Origin: Paraburkholderia sp. BCC1884
Lineage (GTDB): Bacteria > Pseudomonadota > Gammaproteobacteria > Burkholderiales > Burkholderiaceae
Assembly (NCBI RefSeq): GCF_900996225.1
Contig: NZ_CAAJGL010000068.1
Location: forward strand, 434,001-498,000
Reading direction: 5' to 3'
Length of the DNA: 64,000 nt
Part shown: positions 26,682-35,336 of the stretch, piece by piece
How the letters are laid out: each line of letters opens with the position of its first letter
Numbering within the stretch: position 1 is the stretch's first letter
Notes under the pieces: model-generated
Database searches by the model: none
What the model saw: the letters and a program-made list of their open reading frames with translations, nothing else
Told to the model about the DNA's origin: nothing
Position numbers and translations under genes: made by a program

Positions 26682-27587
26682 GTGAGCCGATCTGCACGTT
26701 TCAGGGAGTTGCTGAAGTCACCGCCGTTCGTTTGCCTCGGCGCGCACGACGCCTTGACCGCGAAGCTCGCCGAACAGGCGGGCGCGAAAGCCATCTATGT
26801 GAGCGGCTTCGCGGCCTCCGGCATCCTCGCCGGCGAACCGGACGTCGGTCTGTTGACGCAGACGGAAATGTTCGAGCACATCCGCCGCATTTGCCGGGTC
26901 ACCAAGGTGCCGGTGTTCGCCGACGCGGACACGGGCTACGGCGGCATTCTCGACGTCCAACGCACCATGCGGTTGTGGGAGGAAGCGGGTGCTTCGGTCC
27001 TCCATCTCGAAGACCAGGCGGTGCCGAAAAAATGCGGGCACTTCGCGGGCAAGCAGGTGATTCCCAAAGAAGAGATGCAGGCGAAACTGCGGGCCATGCT
27101 GGCCGCGCGTAGCGATCCGGATTTCTTCGTGGTGGCGCGAACCGATGCAATCGCCGTCACGGGACTCGACGATGCGATCGAGCGGCTCACGGCCTACGCC
27201 GAAGCCGGCGCCGACGGTCTGTATGCGGACGCACCGGAGAGTGTCGAGCAGATGCAGGAGTTGGTGCGCAGACTGAAACCGCTCGGCAAGCCGATTCTCT
27301 TCAACATGGCGCGCACCGGGAAAAGCCCGTTTCTGACGCTGGACCAGGTCTACAAGATTGGCTTTGACTACACCCTTTGCCCGATCGAATCGATGCTCGC
27401 TACGCATAAAGCCGTCAAGGAGATGATGGAGATCTTCATGCGCGAGGGCTCGACCGACTCGGTTGCGGACCGCTTGACCTCGTTTTCTGACTTCAACCGC
27501 TTTGTCGGCCTGGACGCCGCAGTGGCCGAGGAGGCGTCGTTCAACGTGGCACCATCCGTCCCCGAGCTCAAGGTGGACGCTGCCTGA
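26682..27587 (+). CDS. Isocitrate lyase/PEP mutase superfamily lyase 2
   Basis: A 301-residue lyase starting at GTG with GGGAG upstream. It has FADADTGYGG (residues 79-88), PKKCGH with Cys118, and VARTDAIAVTG. It is the second member of the superfamily in this operon but only distantly similar to the first (GFAASGILAGEPDVG instead of GYGVSGSYLGVADAG), so the two probably act on different intermediates or stereoisomers. 2,3-dimethylmalate lyase or methylisocitrate lyase activity would fit. Confidence 0.9.
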   Translation: MSRSARFRELLKSPPFVCLGAHDALTAKLAEQAGAKAIYVSGFAASGILAGEPDVGLLTQTEMFEHIRRICRVTKVPVFADADTGYGGILDVQRTMRLWEEAGASVLHLEDQAVPKKCGHFAGKQVIPKEEMQAKLRAMLAARSDPDFFVVARTDAIAVTGLDDAIERLTAYAEAGADGLYADAPESVEQMQELVRRLKPLGKPILFNMARTGKSPFLTLDQVYKIGFDYTLCPIESMLATHKAVKEMMEIFMREGSTDSVADRLTSFSDFNRFVGLDAAVAEEASFNVAPSVPELKVDAA

Positions 27588-27614
27588 ACGACATGCAGGG
27601 GCTGGACCGGCGCG

Positions 27615-27911
27615 TCACTCGCGAGCCTGCTGGCGCGTCGCCTGATGTTTGCCTAGCGCGGCGCCGAGTTCCTCGTCGGTCACGGCGGGCACGACGTTCA
27701 TGGTCAGCAGGTCGCCCCATTCGAGCGTCAGCGCCGAGAGACCGCGCGAATCGTTGGTCTCGACGATGGCCACCCCACGCAGTCCGCCAATCGCATGCCA
27801 GCGTCCCAGCATCGTGACGCCCTCCGGCAGCTTGCCGCCCGTTTTCATGAAGCGCTCGATCACCGCATTCTCGGCTGTCGGCTGACCCTTCCATTCCACC
27901 AGGAATTTCAT
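27615..27911 (-). CDS. DUF3303 family protein
   Basis: A 98-residue soluble protein beginning MKFLVEWKGQPTAENAVIE, with GVTMLGRWHAIGG and TLEWGDLLTMNVVPAVTDEE, which match DUF3303, an alpha/beta dimeric ferredoxin-like fold of unknown function. The ATG at 27911 has AGGAG seven bases upstream; the frame extends further but without a ribosome site. Convergent with the lyase operon. Confidence 0.8.
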   Translation of the reverse strand: MKFLVEWKGQPTAENAVIERFMKTGGKLPEGVTMLGRWHAIGGLRGVAIVETNDSRGLSALTLEWGDLLTMNVVPAVTDEELGAALGKHQATRQQARE

Positions 27912-28168
27912 TGCGTCTCTCCTATCGGATTGAGTGATGCCATCGGCGAACGCCGACGAAGCGCCGTGTGCGGACATTCATCAGGCGGATCGAGCGCGCG
28001 CGATGTAGCGCTGTGCGGCTCGTTCATGCCCGATTTCCAATTGCGCGTTACTCGAGCGTCCTACAAGTAGGTTCTCTGAACGCGGACGTCGGGCTGGACA
28101 TGATCGAACTCACCGAAATGGCACACGATTCTCGTCGATGCCGTTATCACGCCAATGCAAACCGGCGC

Positions 28169-28387
28169 TTAGCCGTGCGGCGCTTTACGTTCTATGGCCG
28201 CCTTGACGATGGCCTCGTGCGCCGCGGGAAAGCCGGGCGGGTAGTCGACCACCCGCGCAGAAGCCGGCACCAGCGGCACGGCTACGCTCGAACGCGTTCC
28301 GATGCGAGCGCCGCCAACGATGGCGGCCATCGCCTGATGGTCCAGTTCGATGCTGTCGCTGAGGTCTTTGATGACGAGCTTGGCCAT
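28169..28387 (-). CDS. Double-glycine leader peptide P1 (72 residues)
   Basis: The first 26 residues form the shared leader: DLS at 8-10, LDHQAMAAIVGG at 15-26. Cleavage after Gly26 would release a 46-residue peptide beginning ARIGTRSSVAV, rich in Ala, Val and Pro with a basic C-terminus and no Cys. The ATG at 28387 has CTGGAG upstream. It lies last in a same-strand series with P2 and P3, so it may be read through from their promoter. I found no clear -24/-12 site of its own. Likely substrate of the C39 exporter at 42426; activity unknown. Confidence 0.75.
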   Translation of the reverse strand: MAKLVIKDLSDSIELDHQAMAAIVGGARIGTRSSVAVPLVPASARVVDYPPGFPAAHEAIVKAAIERKAPHG

Positions 28388-28573
28388 GACGGCTCCAGGA
28401 TAAAAGTCGAGCGGCTGGCCGGTGCGAAGTTCCGGTCGCCGCTCTGTTCCGCTGTGCAATGTGCTGAGGTCTCCTCGCACTTTCAGTATAGGAAATCTAC
28501 TCGCGGCTCGCCTGGCCGTTACGCGCAGACGGCGATAGCGAAGCCCCCCGGCCCTCGCTATCGCGCGCCGCCT

Positions 28574-28858
28574 TCATACGATGGCCGTGTTGGTGGCCCA
28601 CAGCGAAGGACTGACGTCCAGGTGCAGCGGCACGAAACCCGCCCCGATCACGCCGACATTGTTGAGTGCGGCGACGTTCACGTATTGCATCTGGCTGAGG
28701 TTCTGGTTCACCGAGACGTTGACGTTGGCGATGCCGCTGAGGCCGGCGACGGAAGGCAAGCCTGGCACGCTGCTACCGGTGCCGCCGACCACCGCCGACA
28801 TGGCGCGGCGGTCGAGCTCGCGGGTGCCGGACAGATCGCGAATCATGAGGGATGACAT
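28574..28858 (-). CDS. Double-glycine leader peptide P2 (94 residues)
   Basis: The leader has DLS at 8-10 and LDRRAMSAVVGG at 15-26. The predicted 68-residue cargo begins TGSSVPGLPSVAGLSG and continues with an Asn/Val-alternating stretch (ANVNVSVNQNLSQMQ, then VNVAALNNVG) that would favour beta strands; it has no Cys. The ATG at 28858 has GGAGAA upstream. An imperfect hairpin lies in the 91-base gap to P3, consistent with one operon with uneven expression. Confidence 0.8.
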   Translation of the reverse strand: MSSLMIRDLSGTRELDRRAMSAVVGGTGSSVPGLPSVAGLSGIANVNVSVNQNLSQMQYVNVAALNNVGVIGAGFVPLHLDVSPSLWATNTAIV

Positions 28859-28892
28859 GGTGATTCTCCAAAGGTGCGCGGAAGACAGGCGT

Positions 28893-28936
28893 GATCGGCG
28901 CGAGGCGGCGAAGTGTTCCCGCAGCACGGGCCCTTC
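28893..28936. other. Imperfect hairpin between P3 and P2
   Basis: GCGAGGCGGCGAAG near 28899-28912 can pair with CTTCGCCTCGC near 28932-28942, with a bulge. It may reduce read-through from P3 into P2. No T-tract follows. Confidence 0.35.
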
Positions 28937-28949
28937 GCCTCGCCCAGCA

Positions 28950-29222
28950 TCACGCGTGGATGTTGTTGCTGGTCGAGATGCAGGGTGCGATGTTCGTGTT
29001 GAGGCAGCTGGCGAACGCGACGTTGTTCGCGTTGGCGTTGTCCACGTTCAGCGTGTTGCTGATCAATTGCGTGGCACCGATATTCTTGCTGTTGTCCGGC
29101 GCATAGACCGGGCTGAAGTTGTAGTACGAGCTCGATGGGCCGTAGCCGCCGCGCACGGCGCTCATGGACTTGCTGTCGAGTTGTTCGGCGATGGACAGAT
29201 CTTTGATGGTCAGCGTGTTCAT
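28950..29222 (-). CDS. Double-glycine leader peptide P3 (90 residues)
   Basis: The leader has DLS at 8-10 and LDSKSMSAVRGG at 15-26. The 64-residue cargo begins YGPSSSYYNFSPVYAP, is rich in Asn, Ser and Thr (VDNANANNVAFAS), and has two Cys (73 and 81) that could form a disulfide. It is a paralogue of P4 at 35337, sharing leader, 5' region and promoter in inverted orientation. The ATG at 29222 has AGGAG upstream. A sigma-54-type promoter lies at 29297-29312. Confidence 0.85.
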   Translation of the reverse strand: MNTLTIKDLSIAEQLDSKSMSAVRGGYGPSSSYYNFSPVYAPDNSKNIGATQLISNTLNVDNANANNVAFASCLNTNIAPCISTSNNIHA

Positions 29223-29265
29223 GGTCAATCTCCTGGAGGAAAACATCACGGTTTTGCGGTTGGGT

Positions 29266-29286
29266 TCGAGCAACTTGTCTGCTCGA
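29266..29286 (-). other. 5' stem-loop of P3 transcript
   Basis: Arms TCGAGCA and TGCTCGA (7 pairs, 7-base loop) sit at the predicted transcript start and are conserved in P4 (35273-35293). A 5'-terminal hairpin could stabilise the mRNA. Confidence 0.5.
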
Positions 29287-29296
29287 GTGTCACTAA

Positions 29297-29312
29297 CGCA
29301 TGGGCTGTGCCA
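29297..29312 (-). promoter_or_regulatory. Sigma-54 (-24/-12) promoter of P3
   Basis: On the minus strand the site reads TGGCACAGCCCATGCG: GG and GC are 10 bases apart, and 9 of the 12 fixed positions of the TGGCACG-N4-TTGCA consensus match. Predicted start of transcription is about 12 bases past the GC, at the conserved stem-loop. Confidence 0.65.
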
Positions 29313-29637
29313 GTTTTATTCAAGCTTCCTAACAAAATTGTCGAACGCTTGCTGAGTAAGGCTTTCCAGAAGCTGCATGAGACCGGCCGCGGCCTGTGCT
29401 CAGATGAAGACGATTCGCGACTGACGGCGCTCACCCGACACGCCGACGCAAAGCGTTGGATGCTGCACGACACTGCTGCGCAGTGCATGCAGCGGGCCAA
29501 TCCTGGTTTGCGAAAGCCGGGACCTGGAGCTAGTATCGAAACGGCACATGTAACTGGTTACGACAGGTTTTCCATCAGCCGGACAGGCCTTGGGCGCATG
29601 CGGCCCGGCCCAACGGCAGCGGCGGCGCTTCGCACAC

Positions 29638-31779
29638 ATGGCTAGCTTTGCGCGTGTGATTCACGACTATCAGAACGGCGAGCTGTCCCGTGACGAGCTC
29701 GTCGCTCAACTCGACAGCACGTTGACGACCGAAGGTCTCGGTCCCACGCAGCTGCTGGAAATGCTCGGGTCCGCGCATCGCAAGATGCCCCTGCCCGACG
29801 AGCTTTACGTCGAAGTACGGCGGCGCATTGAACAGCTGCGCGTCTCGAACGTGGCGGCGGGCGGCGAAGAAACCGGTATTCAGACCACCATCGAGATTCC
29901 ATCGCTGCGGGGCGCAGGCCGCGACAGTTCCGCTAGCGCGGCCAACGCGGGAATGGCTGGCGTGCCGCCACACGACCAGATCAAAGGCACCGGGGACACG
30001 TTGAACAACCGCTTCGTGCTCGAAGAATGTCTTGGCGTCGGCGGAATGGGCACGGTGTACAAGGCGCTCGATCTGCGCAAGCTGGAAGCGTCGGATCGCA
30101 AGCCGTATCTCGCGATCAAGGTCCTCAACGTCCAGTTTCGCGGCAATCCGAACTCGCTCGTTGCGTTGCAGCGCGAGGCGCGCAAGGCGCAGGTGCTCGC
30201 CCACCGCAACATCATCACGGTGTACGACTTCGATCGCGACGGCCCGATCGTCTATCTGACGATGGAATATCTGAGCGGCAAACCGCTTAGCCAGTTACTA
30301 CGCACGCCGGGCTATCAGGGCATGCCGGTGCGCGCGGCGCTGCCCATCGTGCGCGGCATGTGTAGCGCACTCGCGTACGCGCACGAGCGCGGTTTCGTCC
30401 ACTGCGATTTCAAGCCCGCCAACGTGTTTCTGACGACGAATGCCGAAGTGAAGGTGATCGACTTCGGCATCGCGCGTGTATTTCAGCGGCCGGAAGAGGA
30501 GAGCGATGCTACGGTGTTCGATCCCGGCAGCCTCGGCGCGTTGACGCCGGCGTATGCGAGCCCCGAGATGATCGAGCACCGCGAGCCGGACCCGCGCGAC
30601 GATATCTACGCGCTGGGTTGCATCACCTACGAGTTGTTGACCGGCCATCATCCATTCGACCGGCTCTCCGCCACGCAAGCCCGCAATGCCGATTTCAAGC
30701 CGCAGCGGCCGGCCAATCTCGACGCGAAACAGTGGCGCGCGCTACGTGCCACGCTCTCGTTCGATCGGCAGACGCGCATGCCGAGCGTAGTGCGCTTCAT
30801 TGCCGAGTTCGATAACGAAGCGCGCGCGGAGAAATCGGGGACGCTCGTCAAGGCAGGTTTCGCGGGCTTCGCGGTGGTGTGCGCCGCGGCGGTCGGGGTA
30901 TTCGCGTTGCGTTCCGGGCCGAGCCGGCAGAATGCGGCGTCGCAAGATGTGGATGGATCTAAAGTGGTGGTGGCGCAGGAGGCTTCTTCGCCGGAAAGTA
31001 GTGCGGTGGCGCCGACGATGGCGCCGTCAGCCGCCGTGCCTGTAGCCCCGTCTGCTGCAACACCGGTTGCACCGCCTGCCGCGCCGCCGGCGCCCAGGCC
31101 TGCTCTCACGCTTGCCGCCGTGACCCCGTTGCTCGCGCAAGTCCCCTGTTCGGCGCTGGCCGCTTCGACGCAGGATCATTCGTTGACAGTGCGCGGCTAT
31201 GTCTCGCAACGCTACGGTGCCGCGCGCCTGAAGAATGCGCTCGCGGCGTTGCCGGGTGTAGACGCGCTGACGCTCGAAGTCGAGCCGCTGGCGGACGACA
31301 AGTGCGACACCATCAAGGCACTTGCACCTTACTGGACTCACAACTGGCAAGCCGGGCACGTCGCCGCCCTGAACGTGCGGCCGCCCGGCGGTCAACTGAG
31401 CGAGGGCGACCCGCTCGTGGTGGACGTGACCACGCCGGGCTACGACTCATACGTGAACCTCGACTATTACCAGCTCGACGGCAGCGTGGTGCACATGGTG
31501 CCGAGTCCACGCGCCAAAGACAATCAGGCGCCGCCGCACTATTCAGCGACTATCGGCAGCGCGGGAGACTGGACCATTTCGAAGCCGTTCGGCTCGGAGA
31601 TGGTGGTGCTGCTGATTACCCCGGTTGCACTATTCGACAAGCCGCGGCCGGAAAGCGAATCGCGCGCCGACTATCTGCACGCGCTGGAAGCGCGCCTTGC
31701 GCAGATCGGCGGAAAATATGGCCGCGATCATATCGTCGCCGATTTCGCACCGATCACGACGAAGCCGCATTCGCCGTAA
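29638..31779 (+). CDS. Membrane Ser/Thr protein kinase with C-terminal DUF4384-like domain
   Basis: A 713-residue protein. Residues 1-115 form an unrecognised helical N-terminal region; 125-390 a eukaryotic-type kinase with glycine loop GVGGMG (133-138), Lys161 in AIKVL, the catalytic loop HCDFKPAN (255-262), DFG (275-277) and ASPE (307-310). HCD instead of HRD marks it as a non-RD kinase. A transmembrane helix (about 404-424) and an Ala/Pro linker lead to a DUF4384-like domain near 570-690 (GDPLVVDVTTPGYDSYVNLDYY). It would sense the periplasm or envelope and phosphorylate partners such as the twin-FHA protein. The ATG at 29638 is chosen over a TTG at 29590. Convergent with the caspase-like gene (6 bases). 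Confidence 0.9.
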   Translation: MASFARVIHDYQNGELSRDELVAQLDSTLTTEGLGPTQLLEMLGSAHRKMPLPDELYVEVRRRIEQLRVSNVAAGGEETGIQTTIEIPSLRGAGRDSSASAANAGMAGVPPHDQIKGTGDTLNNRFVLEECLGVGGMGTVYKALDLRKLEASDRKPYLAIKVLNVQFRGNPNSLVALQREARKAQVLAHRNIITVYDFDRDGPIVYLTMEYLSGKPLSQLLRTPGYQGMPVRAALPIVRGMCSALAYAHERGFVHCDFKPANVFLTTNAEVKVIDFGIARVFQRPEEESDATVFDPGSLGALTPAYASPEMIEHREPDPRDDIYALGCITYELLTGHHPFDRLSATQARNADFKPQRPANLDAKQWRALRATLSFDRQTRMPSVVRFIAEFDNEARAEKSGTLVKAGFAGFAVVCAAAVGVFALRSGPSRQNAASQDVDGSKVVVAQEASSPESSAVAPTMAPSAAVPVAPSAATPVAPPAAPPAPRPALTLAAVTPLLAQVPCSALAASTQDHSLTVRGYVSQRYGAARLKNALAALPGVDALTLEVEPLADDKCDTIKALAPYWTHNWQAGHVAALNVRPPGGQLSEGDPLVVDVTTPGYDSYVNLDYYQLDGSVVHMVPSPRAKDNQAPPHYSATIGSAGDWTISKPFGSEMVVLLITPVALFDKPRPESESRADYLHALEARLAQIGGKYGRDHIVADFAPITTKPHSP

Positions 31780-31785
31780 CGCCCG

Positions 31786-33690
31786 TCACTTGAGGTCTTT
31801 GGCCACGCGCAAGCCGTCTTGCGACTGACGCACGCCCGCGCTGTATTTGAAGCGTGTTGCGCTGAGCATGTAGTTGCCGGCTTCGCGCCACGAGCCTCCG
31901 CGAATCACCCGCATTTCGCAGCCAGGGCTATCCCATGCAATGCCGTCGGCGGGGGCGCCTTGATAGGAGTTGTGCCAGCAGTCGGCGGTCCATTCCCAGA
32001 CCCCGCCGTTCATGTCGTACAGGCCGAGCGGGTTCGGTGCGAATGAGCCGACGGTTTCCGGCCCTTCCTTGTGCCACGGGTCGCCGCAGTCCTTGCAGTT
32101 GGCGCTGCCTTTACGCATCTGGTCGCCCCACCAGTAGGTCGTCGTGGTGCCGCCTCGGTCTGCGTATTCCCACTCTGCCTCGGTCGGCAAGCGGTAGGGT
32201 TTGCCGGTGGTTTTCGCGAGCCACTTGACGTATTGCTGTGCGTCGTCCCAACTCAGGTCGCGCGCCGGTGCGGCTTTGTTGGTGTTGCTCTCGGGCGTGA
32301 GCTTCTGGCAAGCGCTCGCGGCTACGCAGGCGTTCCACTGCTCGACTGTCACCGGGTATTTGCCGATCGCAAACGACGAGGCGATCGTCACACGATGCAC
32401 AGGCTTTTCGGAGGGATCGTCGGTGTTGGTGCCCATGGAGAATGCACCGGCGGCCACCGCGATCATGACCGGGCAGGTCGGGCAGTCGCGGCTTTCGCCG
32501 GCCACGGGTGCATGCGCAACGGGTTTCGGTGCGACTGCAACGGCCGGCGCCGCCGCAGACGGCATAGCGTTCGTCGCCGCTGTGGCAGGCGGCGTATGCG
32601 CATGTTCCTGTGTTGCGGCAGCGGGCGACGTCGGTTTGGCGGCGGCCTGAGGTGCGGGTACAACGGCCGGCGCTGCGGCTGCAGGCGCAGGTGCACTCGA
32701 CGCTGCAGCCGCGCGCAAGCGATCGATTCGCGCATGCGCCAGCGTGGCGAAGCGTCCGTTTGGGTAAGCCTTCAGATAAGCCTCGTAATCGGCCGGGTAG
32801 TTGCTGTCCTTGATCGAATTCCAAAAAGTGATTTCATACTGTTCGCTGCTGTCTTTCGGCAGGATGCCTCTACTGTGCAACTCGACTGCGTGATCCATCT
32901 GCGAGTCGGACGAGAGTAGGGTGGCGGCATTTGAAGCGATGCGAAAAGACGGCGGCAGCGTCGAAGCGAGCCAAGGCGTTTGTTCGCCGCGCGTGGCGTC
33001 ATGAACCGAGGTGGCAATACGCTGGAAGAGAACCGGCAGCATTTGATCCGGATCGTCGTGTAGCGCGCTGAGCCAGGCATTCGTGTAAACGCCATGACGT
33101 ATCCCGTCCGCTGCAAAATCGCCCGGCGCGGTGGCGTATGCGACGGCGGTGTTGGCCGGTAACGTTGCCGGGTCGATCGTTGCGCCTGCAGCAAAGGGAT
33201 TGTTCAGACAGCTATCGAGTATCAGCAGATTGAGTTGCTGCTCGCGCGGCTCACGCATGGCCTGCAACACCGCATCCAGATCGATGCTGCTTCGGGCCAA
33301 TTGACCCGGAGAATTCGTATCGAGTCCAACCGGAACGAGCAATGTATGCCGTCCGACCTGCATGCCGTGCCCGGCAAAATAAAAGACACCGATACCGCCC
33401 TTGCGCAGATGCTCGCGGAATTCGCCGATAGCCTGCTGCATTTGCCGCGGCGTCGCGTTCGTTCGCATGATGACGTCGAACCCGAGCGAACGGAGCGCGT
33501 CGCTCATGGACTGTGCGTCGCGCGGCGCGTTCTCGCGCACGAGGGCCGCCTGATTGTCGTACGCGCCATTGCCGATCACTAGCGCTACGCGTGGAGGCGA
33601 TGCATTGCCTCGTTGCGTCGCGGCATCGGCACTACCCCAGTGCGCCAGCAATGCCCCGGTCATGCAGACCAGCAGGTATATTCGCCACAT
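31786..33690 (-). CDS. Caspase-like (C14) and formylglycine-generating-enzyme-like protein
   Basis: A 634-residue exported protein. Signal peptide in residues 1-24; caspase-like p20 domain in about 33-270 with His108 in YFAGHGMQ and Cys161 in [10 protein letters not shown], so the dyad is intact; a linker and a long Ala/Pro-rich region (about 355-430); and a C-terminal SUMF1/FGE-type domain (about 435-634: [57 protein letters not shown]). The FGE domain may bind rather than oxidise. Convergent with the kinase. The ATG at 33690 is chosen because the signal peptide follows directly. Its role in the locus is unknown. Confidence 0.9.
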   Translation of the reverse strand: MWRIYLLVCMTGALLAHWGSADAATQRGNASPPRVALVIGNGAYDNQAALVRENAPRDAQSMSDALRSLGFDVIMRTNATPRQMQQAIGEFREHLRKGGIGVFYFAGHGMQVGRHTLLVPVGLDTNSPGQLARSSIDLDAVLQAMREPREQQLNLLILDSCLNNPFAAGATIDPATLPANTAVAYATAPGDFAADGIRHGVYTNAWLSALHDDPDQMLPVLFQRIATSVHDATRGEQTPWLASTLPPSFRIASNAATLLSSDSQMDHAVELHSRGILPKDSSEQYEITFWNSIKDSNYPADYEAYLKAYPNGRFATLAHARIDRLRAAAASSAPAPAAAAPAVVPAPQAAAKPTSPAAATQEHAHTPPATAATNAMPSAAAPAVAVAPKPVAHAPVAGESRDCPTCPVMIAVAAGAFSMGTNTDDPSEKPVHRVTIASSFAIGKYPVTVEQWNACVAASACQKLTPESNTNKAAPARDLSWDDAQQYVKWLAKTTGKPYRLPTEAEWEYADRGGTTTTYWWGDQMRKGSANCKDCGDPWHKEGPETVGSFAPNPLGLYDMNGGVWEWTADCWHNSYQGAPADGIAWDSPGCEMRVIRGGSWREAGNYMLSATRFKYSAGVRQSQDGLRVAKDLK

Positions 33691-34069
33691 CTTCACATCC
33701 TGTTTGTTCCGGACAGAACATAGGCAATCGAGGACCAGGACATACGCGGCGGTTGCCGGAGTACATCGCACGAATCATCGACGCCGCTATCGACCATCCA
33801 TCTGCAACCTGTTAATAACGATAGCACGCGCATTGCGCGTCATAGCGGTCCGCGTGTCTCCAATGCGGTATACGGTTAACGAGTGTGGCGTATCTTTTTG
33901 GCAAGTTACGACCTAAGCTCATTCACAAACTCATTCATAAAGTAGCGCGGCATGGTCGTTTTAACTAGGCGGCCGTTCCATCACACGTGCGCCCGCGGCT
34001 ATTCACTGGAACGCCTCGCTGGCTTTACGCAGCCGAGGTAGCCACGACCCCTCTTCGGGAGAGTGCGTT
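33691..34069. other. Divergent intergenic region (379 bases)
   Basis: It separates the caspase-like gene from the DUF4399 pair. A perfect short palindrome, ACGCGCA-T-TGCGCGT, lies at 33826-33840. The rest is comparatively AT-rich, consistent with promoters, but I cannot assign one firmly. Confidence 0.4.
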
Positions 34070-34573
34070 ATGCGCAGAACCGTCACCCCCGGTGTTCCCC
34101 ATTCAACTCACGATGCGAGCAGGCGTCGAGCCATGCGTTGCGCGACCGGATGCGCAGTGTTGCTGGTCGGGTTCGGCGGCGGACTACTCTCCGCCGCCGC
34201 GTTGGCCGAGCAGACCGCTTCGCCGCCGGGCGCCGAGGAATACATCATCTGGCCGCCCGACGGCGCGGTGATTCATGGCGGCAAACTATGGGTGCGCATG
34301 GGACTGCGCAACATGGGGGTCTGTCCCAAGGGCGTCGTGTTTCCCAACACTGGGCATCATCATCTGTTGATCGACACGGATCTGCCGCCGCTCGATCAGG
34401 AGATTCCGTCCGATCGAAATCACCTGCATTTCGGTGCGGGCGAGACCGACGCACGGATCGAGTTGCCGCCGGGCAAGCACACGCTGCAACTGCTCCTCGG
34501 CGATCACAACCACGTGCCGCACAATCCGCCCGTGTACTCGAAAAAGATCACCATCACCGTGCAGAAAGACTAG
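34070..34573 (+). CDS. DUF4399 periplasmic protein 1
   Basis: A 167-residue protein with a signal peptide (hydrophobic core ATGCAVLLVGFGGGLLSAAALA, cleaved near residue 46). The mature part is one DUF4399 domain with VFPNTGHHHLLIDTDLPP and SDRNHLHFGAGETD, a His-rich pattern suggesting metal binding, and LPPGKHTLQLLLGDHNHVPHNPPV. The ATG at 34070 has GGGAG upstream; an internal ATG at 34133 would give a shorter signal. Tandem paralogue of the next gene. Confidence 0.85.
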   Translation: MRRTVTPGVPHSTHDASRRRAMRCATGCAVLLVGFGGGLLSAAALAEQTASPPGAEEYIIWPPDGAVIHGGKLWVRMGLRNMGVCPKGVVFPNTGHHHLLIDTDLPPLDQEIPSDRNHLHFGAGETDARIELPPGKHTLQLLLGDHNHVPHNPPVYSKKITITVQKD

Positions 34574-34621
34574 CGCGTTCCGTTCGTTAGCGAGCGGGCC
34601 CGTCAGGACGGAGAGACCTTC

Positions 34622-35056
34622 ATGTACAAGATCATCGCAGTCGCGGCGCTCGTGACATCGGCAGTATTCGCCGCGCCGGGTTCCGCCATCGCCGGCACGA
34701 CTCCGGCACCAGCGGGCGCTTATGCCTATATCGGTTATCCCAACGACGGCCAGGTCGTCGCGGCCAACAAGCCCTTTCGCGTGTGGTTCGGCTTGCGCTA
34801 CATGGGCGTAGCGCCCAAGGGCGTCAAGTTTCCCAATACCGGCCACCATCATCTGCTGATCGATACCGACCTGCCGCCAATGGACCAGGAAATTCCGTCG
34901 GATCGTAATCACCTGCATTTCGGTGCGGGAGAAACTGAAACGACGATCCAACTGCCGCCCGGCAAGCACACGCTGCAACTGTTAATGGGCGACGACATGC
35001 ACATCCCGCACAATCCGCCGGTCTACTCGAAGAAGATCACGGTCATCGCGCGATAA
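34622..35056 (+). CDS. DUF4399 periplasmic protein 2
   Basis: A 144-residue protein with a signal peptide of about 24 residues (MYKIIAVAALVTSAVFAAPG). It is over 60% similar by eye to the preceding gene product, sharing FPNTGHHHLLIDTDLPPMDQ and HLHFGAGET. The pair lies 48 bases apart, so it is an operon born from tandem duplication. The function of the family is unknown; it stands inside the peptide-secretion locus without a clear functional link. Confidence 0.85.
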   Translation: MYKIIAVAALVTSAVFAAPGSAIAGTTPAPAGAYAYIGYPNDGQVVAANKPFRVWFGLRYMGVAPKGVKFPNTGHHHLLIDTDLPPMDQEIPSDRNHLHFGAGETETTIQLPPGKHTLQLLMGDDMHIPHNPPVYSKKITVIAR

Positions 35057-35121
35057 CGGCACGTCGCGCCGCTTTCTCTCGCCGAAGTGGCGTGGCGCCC
35101 AACAATCTCTCTTCGATCTGT

Positions 35122-35134
35122 TGGTCGCCGACCA
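35122..35134. promoter_or_regulatory. Candidate upstream activator site for P4 promoter
   Basis: TGGTC-GCC-GACCA is a perfect 5-3-5 palindrome about 115 bases upstream of the -24 element at 35247. A near copy stands at 48194-48206, also upstream of sigma-54 promoters. It may be the binding site of the activator encoded at 45482. By eye only. Confidence 0.4.
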
Positions 35135-35246
35135 TCATCCTGACGCCGCCGTATCGTGCTCATGCGAAGGCGCCTCACCATTGCATATCCCCGTAACCCT
35201 ATATCTACGGCACTTCGATAAATTATTCAGGACCGTGAAGAAAAAC

Positions 35247-35262
35247 TGGCACAGCCCATGCA
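35247..35262 (+). promoter_or_regulatory. Sigma-54 (-24/-12) promoter of P4
   Basis: TGGCACAGCCCATGCA: GG (35248-35249) and GC (35260-35261) are 10 bases apart, and 10 of 12 fixed consensus positions match. Predicted transcription start near 35273, at the 5' stem-loop. Confidence 0.7.
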
Positions 35263-35272
35263 TTAGTGACAC

Positions 35273-35293
35273 TCGAGCAGACAAGTTGCTCGA
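35273..35293 (+). other. 5' stem-loop of P4 transcript
   Basis: TCGAGCA and TGCTCGA pair around the loop GACAAGT. Identical stem in P3 (29266-29286). The predicted transcript begins at or just before the stem. Confidence 0.5.
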
Positions 35294-35336
35294 ACCCAAC
35301 CGCAAGACTGTGATTTTTTCTTCCAGGAGATTGACC

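Larger units (their letters stand above)
28950..29317 (-). repeat. Inverted duplication, copy A (promoter, leader and peptide P3)
   Basis: The stretch from AAAACTGGCAC through the ribosome site and leader codons is nearly identical to 35242-35627 on the other strand; divergence increases after the GG codons. The two copies flank the kinase, caspase-like and DUF4399 genes in opposite orientation. Confidence 0.8.
29223..29637. other. Divergent intergenic region P3/kinase (415 bases)
   Basis: It contains the P3 5' stem-loop and sigma-54 promoter near the left end. In the right part I see no supported gene or clear promoter for the kinase. Confidence 0.5.

Noticed and set aside
28240..28258. Palindrome around GTCGAC within P1 coding sequence
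   Set aside because: It lies inside coding sequence and does not match the candidate activator site spacing; likely chance in GC-rich DNA.
33749..33765. Weak GG-N10-GC match upstream of the caspase-like gene
   Set aside because: Only the invariant dinucleotides match; the rest departs from the -24/-12 consensus.
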